Shown here: in pieces, positions 1 through 6,695 of the stretch
How the letters are laid out: the number at the start of each line of letters is the position of its first letter
Numbering within the stretch: position 1 is the first letter of the stretch
Assembly (NCBI GenBank): GCA_946481605.1
Contig: CAMLPA010000084.1
Coordinates: forward strand, 1 to 10,502
Reading direction: 5' to 3'
Length of the DNA stretch: 10,502 bases
Origin: an uncultured Flavihumibacter sp.
GTDB taxonomy: Bacteria; Bacteroidota; Bacteroidia; Chitinophagales; Chitinophagaceae
Position numbers and translations under genes: made by a program
The notes under the pieces: model-generated
The model's database searches: none
What the model saw: only the letters and a program-made list of their open reading frames with translations
What the model was told of the DNA's origin: nothing

Positions 1-134
1 CTGGGTTTGATGGCGAAAACGCCTTTGCTTCTGTCGGCGGCGCTCACGTTACCGAAGGTGAATATCACGAGCCCGAGTTCGGGCAGTTGCATATTCGCGG
101 CGTATGCTTCTTCTTTTATATGTTGGTAGCTCAT
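1..134 (-). CDS. araD: L-ribulose-5-phosphate 4-epimerase, N-terminal part (cut by window edge)
   Basis: Only the first 44 codons and two bases of codon 45 are present; the gene continues past base 1. The visible protein starts MSYQHIKEEAYAANMQLPEL and continues into TFGNVSAADRSKGVFAIKP. The spaced motifs GNVSA, DR, GVF and IKP match the N-terminus of class II aldolase-fold AraD, where the Gly-Asn and Lys-Pro-Ser segments bind the substrate phosphate. The enzyme epimerises L-ribulose 5-phosphate to D-xylulose 5-phosphate in the cytoplasm and needs a divalent metal; the metal-binding histidines lie outside the window. The ATG overlaps the araB stop as ATGA, which fixes the start and implies translational coupling. 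A fuculose-phosphate aldolase relative is less likely given the araB neighbour. Confidence 0.93.
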   Translation of the reverse strand, partial: MSYQHIKEEAYAANMQLPELGLVIFTFGNVSAADRSKGVFAIKP

Positions 135-1831
135 ACGGTTTGAAGGGCAGGTTGTTCAGTTGGAAAAAGCGTTTCCACCTGTTTGCCGAAGCGGAGGTAA
201 AGGTTGTATTTTTCTTTGTAGATGGCCACGCGTGCGGGGTCGGGATGGTATTCTGCATCGAAGCCCTGCCCCATCGCATTCATGGCGTCTTCTACTTTCG
301 GGTACAGACCGGCTACAGTAGCAGCGAACATCGCCGCACCGATGGCACAGGTTTGTTCGGAGCGGTGAATTTTGATGGGCATGTTCATAACATCCGCCAT
401 CATCTGCATGATGAAGGGCGACTTGCGGGCTACGCCGCCCATTCCGATCAATCCTTTTACAGGAATACCTTCCTGTATGAAACGATCTACAATGGCTTTG
501 GCGCCGAAGCAGGTGGCTTCCACCAGTGCGCGGAACATCCTTGGTGCATCAGTTCCCAGGTTCAGCCCGGCGAAAGCGCCTTCCAGCAACTGGCTCGCAT
601 CGGGTGTTCTTCTTCCGTTCAGCCAGTCCACCGCGAGTTCGGTTGTTTCTTCCGGACCAATTTCAGCGGCTTTCTGCGCCAGCATGGGAATGATCTTATC
701 TACGGCTTCATTCACCAGTTTATCAGCGGTTTCCGCATCTACTAGGGAAGATTTTCCTACCAGTTCTTTCACGGGCCAGGCCAGCACGTTTCTAAACCAG
801 GCGTAAGCGTCTCCGAAAGCGGATTGCCCTGCTTCCATCCCAATCATTCCGGGGATAATGGAGCCATTCACCTGGCCGCAGATGCCTTTCACCAAGGTAT
901 CGCCCACTTCATCTACGGGCGCCACCAGCATATCGCAGGTGGAGGTACCCATCACTTTACTAAGGTAATACGGTTCAATTTGTCCGCCCACTGCGCCCAT
1001 GTGGCAATCGAAGGCGCCTATACCAATTTTCACATCAGCGGGAACGCCGAGTTTGGCGGCCCATTCCGCGCTGATGGTACCCGCTTCCTGGGAAGCATCG
1101 TACACTTCGGTAAACAACTGGTCCCTTCTTCCGGCCAGCAAAGGATCGAGGGTAGCGAAGAACTCCTCGGGAGGAAGTCCGCCCCAGGCTTCTGCCCACA
1201 ATGCTTTGTGTCCGGCAGAACATACGCCGCGACGAATATTTTCAACGCCCTTTCCTCCGGTAAGCAGGAAGGGGATCCAATCGCAATGTTCTACCCACGA
1301 CTGGCAGGCATCGCGAACGGCGGCATCTTCACGAAGGATGTGCAGCCATTTGGCCCAGAACCATTCGGAAGAATAAATGCCTCCTATAAACTGAATGTAA
1401 TTGGTATCGAATTTCTCTGCGTGCGCGTTAATTTCTGCCGCTTCATCCACGGAAGTATGGTCCTTCCACAATACGAACATCGCGTTGGGATTCTCTTCAA
1501 AACCGGGGATCAGCGCCAGCGGCACGCCATCAGCATTCACGGCAATAGGGGTAGAACCGGTGGTATCAATGGAGATGGCGCGGATATTCGCGGCCACGTC
1601 TTTGCCCACGGTTTCAATACACTGGCGGATACTGGTTTCCAGTCCTTCCACATAATCCAGCGGGTGCTGCCTGAACCTGTTGCTGCGGGGATCACAATAA
1701 AGACCTTTCTTCCAACGGGGGTAATAGAACACGGAAGCGGCCATCTCTTTGCCGGAGGCGGCATCCACGATCACACTTCTAACGGAGTCGGTACCATAAT
1801 CCACTCCGATCACATAATTTGAAGAAGCCAT
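131..1831 (-). CDS. araB: L-ribulokinase
   Basis: FGGY-family sugar kinase that phosphorylates L-ribulose to L-ribulose 5-phosphate with ATP in the cytoplasm, the step before AraD. The 566 residues match the usual AraB length of about 560. The N-terminal actin-like domain has the phosphate-binding strand GVDYGTDS (9-16), then the AraB-like DPRSNRFRQHPLDY (47-60) and ISIDTTGSTP (87-96). The probable catalytic Asp is D275 in GAFDCHMGA (272-280), followed by GTSTCDM (295-301). The C-terminal FGGY segment GMGGVARKSPFIMQMMAD lies at 463-480. The frame extends three codons upstream to a TTG, but the ATG at 1831 is preferred because the protein then begins MASSNYVIGVDYG, the usual short lead before the first strand. 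Its stop overlaps the araD start (ATGA). A palindromic operator candidate lies 43-61 bases upstream of the ATG. Confidence 0.96.
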   Translation of the reverse strand: MASSNYVIGVDYGTDSVRSVIVDAASGKEMAASVFYYPRWKKGLYCDPRSNRFRQHPLDYVEGLETSIRQCIETVGKDVAANIRAISIDTTGSTPIAVNADGVPLALIPGFEENPNAMFVLWKDHTSVDEAAEINAHAEKFDTNYIQFIGGIYSSEWFWAKWLHILREDAAVRDACQSWVEHCDWIPFLLTGGKGVENIRRGVCSAGHKALWAEAWGGLPPEEFFATLDPLLAGRRDQLFTEVYDASQEAGTISAEWAAKLGVPADVKIGIGAFDCHMGAVGGQIEPYYLSKVMGTSTCDMLVAPVDEVGDTLVKGICGQVNGSIIPGMIGMEAGQSAFGDAYAWFRNVLAWPVKELVGKSSLVDAETADKLVNEAVDKIIPMLAQKAAEIGPEETTELAVDWLNGRRTPDASQLLEGAFAGLNLGTDAPRMFRALVEATCFGAKAIVDRFIQEGIPVKGLIGMGGVARKSPFIMQMMADVMNMPIKIHRSEQTCAIGAAMFAATVAGLYPKVEDAMNAMGQGFDAEYHPDPARVAIYKEKYNLYLRFGKQVETLFPTEQPALQTV

Positions 1832-1873
1832 GGCAAACAATAAATTTCCGCTAAAGGTAATGTATTTCTTTTG

Positions 1874-1892
1874 AAGTGTAAAAGTTACAATT
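1874..1892. promoter_or_regulatory. Palindromic operator candidate upstream of araB
   Basis: The plus strand reads AAGTGTAAAAGTTACAATT. Its core is a perfect inverted repeat, TGTAA-3-TTACA (1877-1889), with a further A/T pair on each side at 1874-1875 and 1891-1892. Read on the minus strand it matches the site in front of the hydrolase operon at 16 of 19 positions. It lies 43-61 bases before the araB ATG, a position suited to a repressor. Bacteroides arabinose genes are known to be controlled by AraR, a Nudix-related NrtR-family repressor, so an AraR-like protein is a reasonable candidate reader; that is inference and no regulator gene is in the window. A weak match to the Bacteroidota -7 box (TAnnTTTG) is TACCTTTA on the minus strand at 1859-1852, but no properly spaced -33 element accompanies it. 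Confidence 0.6.
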
Positions 1893-1946
1893 ATATGATT
1901 TGAACGAAAAGTTAGCGGATTTTGACTGGGGAGGTTTCACGCCACG

Positions 1947-1970
1947 ACGCAAAGGAGCAAGGACGCAAGG
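1947..1970 (+). repeat. Short interspersed repeat relic, CGCAAAGG type
   Basis: Three imperfect units follow each other: ACGCAAAGG, AGCAAGG and ACGCAAGG. This wording is typical of the CGCAAAGGCGCAAAGACG repeats that recur in intergenic DNA of many bacteria. It is short and degenerate, and no mobility gene is nearby. Identification rests on recognition of the motif, not on counting genome copies. Confidence 0.45.
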
Positions 1971-2014
1971 CGTTGTTTGTTGGGCAGATTGCTGAAAGGA
2001 GGAAAATTTTGTTG

Positions 2015-2039
2015 CTCGCAAAGGCGCAGAGGCGCGGAG
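2015..2039 (+). repeat. CGCAAAGGCGCAGAGGCGCGG-type repeat, left arm of an imperfect inverted pair
   Basis: This is a second relic of the CGCAAAGG-type repeat, containing GCAAAGGCGCAGAGGCGCGG. Its reverse complement recurs at 2410-2431: 20 of 22 aligned bases agree, with a 3-base gap. The arms are about 370 bases apart, too far for a simple terminator hairpin. Confidence 0.5.
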
Positions 2040-2141
2040 TGTATCAGCTTATCGTGCTACAGAAAGGATTATCTCGCCACGGCCAATGTATGCTTGTTAA
2101 GTATAAGTGGAAACCGCAAGCACGATAATTAATTGAGGAGA

Positions 2142-2291
2142 TCAATCAGGAAGTTTTTGTAGTTCTAACACTGCTTTATACCTCTCAGGATCAGCAGCGC
2201 TAAGTTTGGAAGCGCAAGTACAAGTACGCCGGGGAAATTTTTCTCCTTCCAATACTATGGTGCAATGCACTGTTACTGGGGAAACGCCAAA
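2142..2291 (-). pseudogene. Possible C-terminal gene remnant, unidentified
   Basis: An open minus-strand frame of 49 codons ends at TGA (2144-2142) and is closed upstream by another TGA (2294-2292). It has no ATG. Its translation has a protein-like look: VTVHCTIVLEGEKFPRRTC, then TCASKLSAADPERYKAVLEL and QKLPD at the end. The last 20 residues would form a charged amphipathic helix, and there are three cysteines (HC, TC, TC). I do not recognise the family. It may be the 3' remnant of a decayed gene, or chance. No Shine-Dalgarno-led start is visible, and repeats occupy the upstream DNA. Confidence 0.2.
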
Positions 2292-2409
2292 TCACCGGAT
2301 CAACCATTGCTGCATCACTGCATTTTGCCGTTAGTTTCGTGTTGAGCCTGAACGCCGCGTCACCTCTCCGCTGCAAGAATATCTCTATCCTGGCAGCCCT
2401 TGAGCCACT

Positions 2410-2431
2410 CTTCGCGCCTCCGCGTTGCGAG
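2410..2431 (-). repeat. Right arm of the imperfect inverted repeat pair
   Basis: The sequence is the near reverse complement of 2015-2039: fifteen aligned bases with two mismatches, a 3-base gap, then seven identical bases (TTGCGAG). Its end merges into the first GCGAGG-type repeat copy starting at 2427, so two repeat types are joined here. Confidence 0.5.
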
Positions 2432-2455
2432 GCACGAAGCAATTGCGAGAAACAT
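2427..2455 (+). repeat. GCGAGGcACGAAGCAAT-type short repeat, copy 1
   Basis: The copy begins GCGAGGCACGAAGCAATTGC and ends GAGAAACAT. It is a direct repeat of 2529-2559, with three substitutions and a 2-base length difference. The core resembles the TGCGAGGAACGAAGCAATC element found dispersed between genes in many bacterial genomes. Its function is unknown to me. Confidence 0.55.
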
Positions 2456-2499
2456 CCCTCAGCTCTCAGCACCTCAACCGCCCCTTGCGTCCCGCTCCT

Positions 2500-2516
2500 G
2501 CGAGGAACGAAGCAGT
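2500..2516 (+). repeat. GCGAGGaACGAAGCAGT short repeat, copy 2
   Basis: The 17-base core GCGAGGAACGAAGCAGT differs from copy 1 at two positions. It lies 73 bases after copy 1 and 29 bases before copy 3, measured start to start. Confidence 0.5.
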
Positions 2517-2528
2517 CCACTGCGCAGT

Positions 2529-2559
2529 GCGAAGCACAAAGCAGTTGCGAGAAAAACAT
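2529..2559 (+). repeat. GCGAAGCACAAAGCAGT-type short repeat, copy 3
   Basis: This is the most diverged copy of the core. It keeps the TTGCGAGAAA...CAT tail seen in copy 1, and ends six bases before the stop codon of the GH97 gene. Its start overlaps the end of the palindrome CACTGCGCAGTG (2518-2529) by one base. Confidence 0.5.
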
Positions 2560-2565
2560 TCACCC

Positions 2566-4491
2566 TCACCTGAAATACCCCGTAACACCCCCTGCAGGCG
2601 CCAACTCAACCGTTACAACCCCGCCCACATTACTTTCCCTGAAACCACCCGCCTCCGCCCCATCGGCAATAACATACACCCCTTTCGCCCCGAACTGCTT
2701 CGGATCGATGGTGATTTTTTTGGGAGCAGTACTTCCGTTGATGGCCGCGAAATACCAGCGCGACCCCGCTTTGCGGGCAAGCACCACATATTCCCCCGGG
2801 AACCCGTCTATAAAACGGATATCCTCCCAGGTGAAGGGAAGTTTGGTAAGGAAGGTGCGGACATATTCCGGAACGGAATTCATGCCTGTAGGCGATTCGG
2901 CATAATGCTGGATACCGGATTCGAAGAGTACGGAGAGTGCCAGTTCGAAGCCCGCACTCGTCCTCCGTTTGGAGGAACCGGGATACGAGGTAAGGTTCAC
3001 CGGTGTAAAGTCCATGGGATCGAACACGTTGCGGGTGAAGGGTAACATGGCGCAATGGTTAGCCTGTTTATCGGCACTGTTTTGCGTGAAGGTCACCATT
3101 TCGAAGCCGAGTACTGCTTCGGCAGTCATCAGGTGGGGATAAGTGCGGTACCAGCCGCGGGGCAGCGTGGCGCCGTGGAAGTTCACGAGCAACTGGTGTT
3201 TTGCCGCGGATTCCAGGATATCGATGTAATATTGGATCACGCTTTGTCCATCGCCGCCGAAGAAATCTATTTTAACCCCTTTGATGCCCATTTGATGGAG
3301 TAAGGCGAATTCGGCTTCCCGGGCTTCCTTGGTAAGGAGTTTGTTTTTGGGCGTGTATTTTACGGTGTTCCAGTCTCCGGCGGAGTTATACCATAAAATA
3401 AGTCCTACATTCTTTGAAGCGGCGTACTTTGACAGTTCCTTCATTTTATCGTAGCCGATATTGCGGTCCCAGTTCACGTCTATCAGGCAGTAGGGCCATT
3501 TCATCTGGTGGGCAAGGTCAATGTAGCGCACCTGTTCATTGTATACGATAGAATCATCTTTGCTGATGATCCAGCTCCAGGAGGCTTTTCCAGGCTTTAT
3601 CCAATCTGTTTTAATGTTTTCTTTCTGCGGAGCGGCAAGGTCGGTGCCCAGCGTAGATTCAGTGATGGTTTTGAGGGAGCCGATGGTGATGATGCGCCAG
3701 GGGGAAACCTGGGGCAGGGTTGAGGTGGGCACGAGCGCCTTTCCGAAGATCACTTCTCTCGGGTCAGGAAAACCGATCTGGTAAACTGGGGATTTCCCAT
3801 CGCTCACCAAACGGGTGGCGCAGTAGTTGCCGTCCATGCCCGCTTCGGTGATCAGCACCCAGGCGTTCCCGGTCCTGAAAAGGGCAGGATACACCCACCC
3901 GGATTGGGTGGGCGATTCCTTACCCGCCTGTATGTTTTGTTCGTAATACTCTTCGTATGAGGGATTAGTGGCCTCCCACCCGGATTTGGCCACTGCCACC
4001 GGTTGTATCCAGGCACGGGTGGCCGTATCAAAAGCGAAAGCAGTGTACTCCTTTTCGATCTTCCTGATCACGGGATCGTTGCCCATGAGCATGTATTTGA
4101 AGGCCACGCCATCGTTGGAAGCGCGAAATACCACGTCCAGTGTTTTGCCCGCTTTGTTGCGCAGCCGGATGGTGCGTTCCTTTGCGGTATAGGTGATGTT
4201 CTTTTTTTTGCCGTGCAACAAACTGTATTTATCGGTGATGGTCAGTTCATTGCCCACAGGCTCCATCGTTAACCCGTTCATAAAATCGCCATCTTCTCTT
4301 TTCAGTCCCAACATCGAAGGACGCAGCACCTGTTTTCCAAGGTGGGCAACTTCATACAACGCGGCGCCCGCTTCATTCAAAAGAATGCGCACGGTTATTT
4401 TGCGGTCGGGACTGCTCAATACGACCGGCGGTGCGGCCAGCACACGAAAGGATGCAAACAGGAACAGGAAAAAGAAGATGGCTTTATTCAT
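2566..4491 (-). CDS. GH97 glycoside hydrolase, retaining alpha-galactosidase / beta-L-arabinopyranosidase type
   Basis: Exported enzyme of 641 residues, the usual GH97 length. An n-region/hydrophobic signal peptide MNKAIFFFLFLFASFRVLAA precedes a beta-sandwich N-domain (about 25-285), a catalytic (beta/alpha)8 barrel (about 290-560) and a C-terminal beta domain. GH97 contains inverting alpha-glucosidases (SusB), which lack the nucleophile Asp, and retaining alpha-galactosidases, which have it. Here D409 in GVKIDFFGGD (405-414) fits the nucleophile. E464 in EAVLGFE (458-464) lies 55 residues later, the same spacing I recall for D415/E470 of the Bacteroides retaining enzyme, so E464 is the likely acid/base. 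A GH97 enzyme with joint alpha-galactosidase and beta-L-arabinopyranosidase activity is known from Bacteroides, and the arabinan operon makes this activity plausible. It is last in the five-gene operon, 15 bases after the epimerase gene. Exact substrate is inference; periplasmic location is likely. Confidence 0.88.
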   Translation of the reverse strand: MNKAIFFFLFLFASFRVLAAPPVVLSSPDRKITVRILLNEAGAALYEVAHLGKQVLRPSMLGLKREDGDFMNGLTMEPVGNELTITDKYSLLHGKKKNITYTAKERTIRLRNKAGKTLDVVFRASNDGVAFKYMLMGNDPVIRKIEKEYTAFAFDTATRAWIQPVAVAKSGWEATNPSYEEYYEQNIQAGKESPTQSGWVYPALFRTGNAWVLITEAGMDGNYCATRLVSDGKSPVYQIGFPDPREVIFGKALVPTSTLPQVSPWRIITIGSLKTITESTLGTDLAAPQKENIKTDWIKPGKASWSWIISKDDSIVYNEQVRYIDLAHQMKWPYCLIDVNWDRNIGYDKMKELSKYAASKNVGLILWYNSAGDWNTVKYTPKNKLLTKEAREAEFALLHQMGIKGVKIDFFGGDGQSVIQYYIDILESAAKHQLLVNFHGATLPRGWYRTYPHLMTAEAVLGFEMVTFTQNSADKQANHCAMLPFTRNVFDPMDFTPVNLTSYPGSSKRRTSAGFELALSVLFESGIQHYAESPTGMNSVPEYVRTFLTKLPFTWEDIRFIDGFPGEYVVLARKAGSRWYFAAINGSTAPKKITIDPKQFGAKGVYVIADGAEAGGFRESNVGGVVTVELAPAGGVTGYFR

Positions 4492-4506
4492 AAATAATGG
4501 TCTTGT

Positions 4507-5664
4507 TTATTTCGCCACTACAATCTTGTAGATAGTGGAGGTGCTGTATTTTTCTCCGGGCTTCAGAATGGTGGTTGGGAAAGAAGGCTGGTTGGGAGAA
4601 TCAGGATAGTGTTGTGTCTCCAGGCAAAGAGCCGTATGCTTGTTGATGGCCTTTCCATCTGAAGTTTTGATTTTCCCATCCAGGAAGTTGCCGGAATAGA
4701 ATTGCAGACCAGGTTCTGTTGTATACACTTCAAGTTTACGGCCGGAAGTAGAATCGCTCAGCCAGGCCACGAGCGCCATGCCGTCTTTTTTGTTCAGCAC
4801 AAAGTTATGGTCGTAACCGCCGGGCACATTCGCGATACGGGCACCGATCTTTTCTGCTTTTTTGAAATCGAACGGTGTACCTGCTACGGGTGCCAGTTCC
4901 CCGGTTGGGATCAGCGTTTTATCTACCGGCGTGTATTTATCGGCATCTACCCAGAGTTGGTGGTCGAGGATCGTGTTTTCCACGTTACCTGTCAGGTTGA
5001 AGTAACTGTGGTTGGTGAGGTTAACAGGCGTAGCCTTATCGGTTTCAGCGGAATAGTCAATTTTCAGTTCGTTGTCGTTGGTAAGCGTGTAAGTAACGGA
5101 TATTTTGAGGTTACCGGGATAGCCTTCTTCGCCATCTTTACTCACATAAGAGAGCGTGAGTGCCGAAACGGAATCGGCATAAGGTGCCACATCCCATACC
5201 ACTTTGTCGTAGCCTTTATTACCGCCATGCAGATGGTTAGGACCATCGTTGGTAGCCAGTTTGTAGGTTTGTCCATCCAGTTGGAACTGGCCTTTCGCGA
5301 TCCTGTTGCCATACCTGCCGATGACAGCACCGAAATATGGTGGTTTGGCCAGGTAACCTGAAAGACTGTCGAAGCCCAATACAATATTGCCGGAGTTGCC
5401 GTTCTTGTCGGCAATGTTCCAGGCAGTCACTACGCCGCCGTAGTTGGTGATTTTCACCTGGGTGCCCACCCCATTGGTAAGGGTGTACAGGGAAACTTTC
5501 TTACCATCGGCTTCTCCCCAATCCGCTACGGATACGGAACTTTTAGCCGTTGTTTTAACGAGGGCCGAGTCAGCGCCCGGTGTTTCAGGAGCATTCCCGC
5601 AGGAAGCGGTGAACAATGATGTACCTAAAGCAAGCAGGGTTGCGCCGGCAAACAATTTACGCAT
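4507..5664 (-). CDS. Aldose 1-epimerase (mutarotase), exported lipoprotein
   Basis: GalM-family enzyme that interconverts alpha and beta anomers of aldoses such as galactose, glucose and L-arabinose. The 385 residues comprise a lipoprotein signal with TASC (19-22), so C22 is the likely lipidated residue, a Ser/Thr/Ala linker to about 45, then the galactose-mutarotase beta-sandwich. Active-site residues can be placed: H146 in NHLHGG (143-148), H219 in NLTNHSYFNL (215-224), D285 in YDHNF (284-288), and catalytic base E349 in CLETQHYPDSPNQP (347-360). R118 in GRYGNRI fits the substrate-binding arginine. No acidic run follows C22, so a periplasmic-facing anchor is more likely than surface display. 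It sits between the GH43 and GH97 genes (30- and 15-base gaps), so released arabinose is its probable substrate. Not named galM because the substrate is not settled. Confidence 0.93.
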   Translation of the reverse strand: MRKLFAGATLLALGTSLFTASCGNAPETPGADSALVKTTAKSSVSVADWGEADGKKVSLYTLTNGVGTQVKITNYGGVVTAWNIADKNGNSGNIVLGFDSLSGYLAKPPYFGAVIGRYGNRIAKGQFQLDGQTYKLATNDGPNHLHGGNKGYDKVVWDVAPYADSVSALTLSYVSKDGEEGYPGNLKISVTYTLTNDNELKIDYSAETDKATPVNLTNHSYFNLTGNVENTILDHQLWVDADKYTPVDKTLIPTGELAPVAGTPFDFKKAEKIGARIANVPGGYDHNFVLNKKDGMALVAWLSDSTSGRKLEVYTTEPGLQFYSGNFLDGKIKTSDGKAINKHTALCLETQHYPDSPNQPSFPTTILKPGEKYSTSTIYKIVVAK

Positions 5665-5694
5665 GTTGTTGATCTTTTCGTTTGTATATTAATG

Positions 5695-6684
5695 TTATTG
5701 ATCCAGTTGTTCAGTAACGGGCCATCCGTTCTCATCCCAGGTGAGCGGCATGATCTTCAGTTTGGACCGTCCGTTGTCTTTTCCATCATACGCGTGGAAC
5801 ACGAGATAATCTTTCCCGTCAAAACTGCAAACCGCATTGTGGCCCACGCCATTCCAGCGTTTGTTTCCTTCCAGCACCAGGCTTCCCCCTCCTTCATCCA
5901 TCCGCTTTTTTTCCTTGTCCAGATAAGGACCTTCAATACTTTCGCTTCTACCGACCATCATTTTGTAGGTGCTTTTTTCTCCCCTGCAACAGTAGTCAAA
6001 GGAAACGAAAAGATAGTAATATTTCCCCTTCCGGAACAGAAAAGGCGCTTCGATGGCCGCGTTTCCGGCGAGTGTATCGTGCATAAATTCAGTTCTGCTC
6101 CGCCTGGCCACGGTTACCCATTTTTCAGGAACGGCAGGCTTTGAAAATGTTGTATCCAGTTTTACGAGTTTCATGCCATCCCAGAAAGAACCAAATACCA
6201 GCCAGGGTGTTCCTTTTTCATCCAGTTGAAGGTTGGGATCGATGGCGTTCCAGTTGTCTCTTCCGGGAACGGATTGAATGACTTTTCCCTTATCAATCCA
6301 TTTAAAATCCGGGGAGGAAGGATTCAATGTTTTGTTCACGGCCAGCCCGATACAACTGGTGTTTTTCCCGAAGGCCGATACGGAATAATACAGGTAATAC
6401 CATCCGTTGTGAAAACTGATATCGGGTGCCCAGGTATGTCCCCTGTATCCGGGTACTGCTTCCACGGCCCATTGCGGTGGCTTGCCGAACACCGGTTTTT
6501 CCCGGCTCCATGTTTTCATGTCTTTTGAAGAGAATACAGAGATTCCCCTTCCGGTGCAAAAAATATAATAAGTGCCATTCTCCTGTATCATCACGGGATC
6601 ATGCACCGAGATTGCCGGATCAGGCTGCGCTGAAAGACGTGCCGTTCCGAATAGCCATACCAGCAATAAAATTATTTTTCGCAT
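5695..6684 (-). CDS. GH43 endo-1,5-alpha-L-arabinanase
   Basis: Five-bladed beta-propeller enzyme that inverts and cleaves internal alpha-1,5 bonds of arabinan. The 329 residues are a signal peptide (MRKIILLLVWLFGTARLSAQ, cleavage near 20) plus one catalytic domain, without a carbohydrate-binding module. The GH43 triad is visible: D29 in SVHDPVM (26-32) as base, D149 in WNAIDPNLQ (145-153) as pKa modulator, and E212 in AAIEAPF (209-215) as acid. Arabinanase-specific wording supports the endo-arabinanase group over beta-xylosidase: GHTWAPDI (82-89), FGSFWDGMKL (164-173), FDYCCRGEKSTYKMMVGRS (229-247), and GVGHN (279-283), whose His is usually the metal ligand. No lipobox is present, so the mature enzyme is soluble, periplasmic or secreted. 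The start ATG lies 11 bases after the upstream GH51 stop. Confidence 0.93.
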   Translation of the reverse strand: MRKIILLLVWLFGTARLSAQPDPAISVHDPVMIQENGTYYIFCTGRGISVFSSKDMKTWSREKPVFGKPPQWAVEAVPGYRGHTWAPDISFHNGWYYLYYSVSAFGKNTSCIGLAVNKTLNPSSPDFKWIDKGKVIQSVPGRDNWNAIDPNLQLDEKGTPWLVFGSFWDGMKLVKLDTTFSKPAVPEKWVTVARRSRTEFMHDTLAGNAAIEAPFLFRKGKYYYLFVSFDYCCRGEKSTYKMMVGRSESIEGPYLDKEKKRMDEGGGSLVLEGNKRWNGVGHNAVCSFDGKDYLVFHAYDGKDNGRSKLKIMPLTWDENGWPVTEQLDQ

Positions 6685-6695
6685 ACCCGTGTCTG

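Larger units (their letters stand above)
1832..2565. other. Gene-poor intergenic stretch between araB and the GH97 gene
   Basis: This stretch of about 730 bases separates the 3' end of the hydrolase operon from araB. Its araB-proximal end holds the operator candidate. The rest is a patchwork of short repeat relics (listed separately) and a short open frame that could be a gene remnant. Longer open frames here (1922-2128 on plus, 2200-2559 on minus) run straight through the repeats and look translated only by chance. I found no tRNA and no hairpin followed by a T-run that would be a convincing terminator for either operon. A perfect 12-base palindrome CACTGCGCAGTG sits at 2518-2529 without a T-tract. 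Confidence 0.7.

Noticed and set aside
824..1822. A 332-codon open frame on the plus strand opposite araB
   Set aside because: araB on the minus strand has complete family motifs. The plus frame shows no recognisable domain and is a by-product of araB codon use.
1922..2128. A 68-codon plus-strand frame in the intergenic stretch
   Set aside because: It is built largely from the CGCAAAGG-type repeats (AKEQGRKA, LLAKAQRRG), a common artefact of such repeats, with no domain or ribosome-binding site.
2518..2537. Palindrome CACTGCGCAGTG with adjoining GTGCGAAGCAC as a terminator
   Set aside because: The stems are short and no T-run follows in the direction of transcription.
2200..2559. A 119-codon minus-strand frame after the GH97 gene
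   Set aside because: It runs through the GCGAGG repeat copies, giving internal echoes such as SQLLCAS and SQLLRAS; there is no independent sign of coding.
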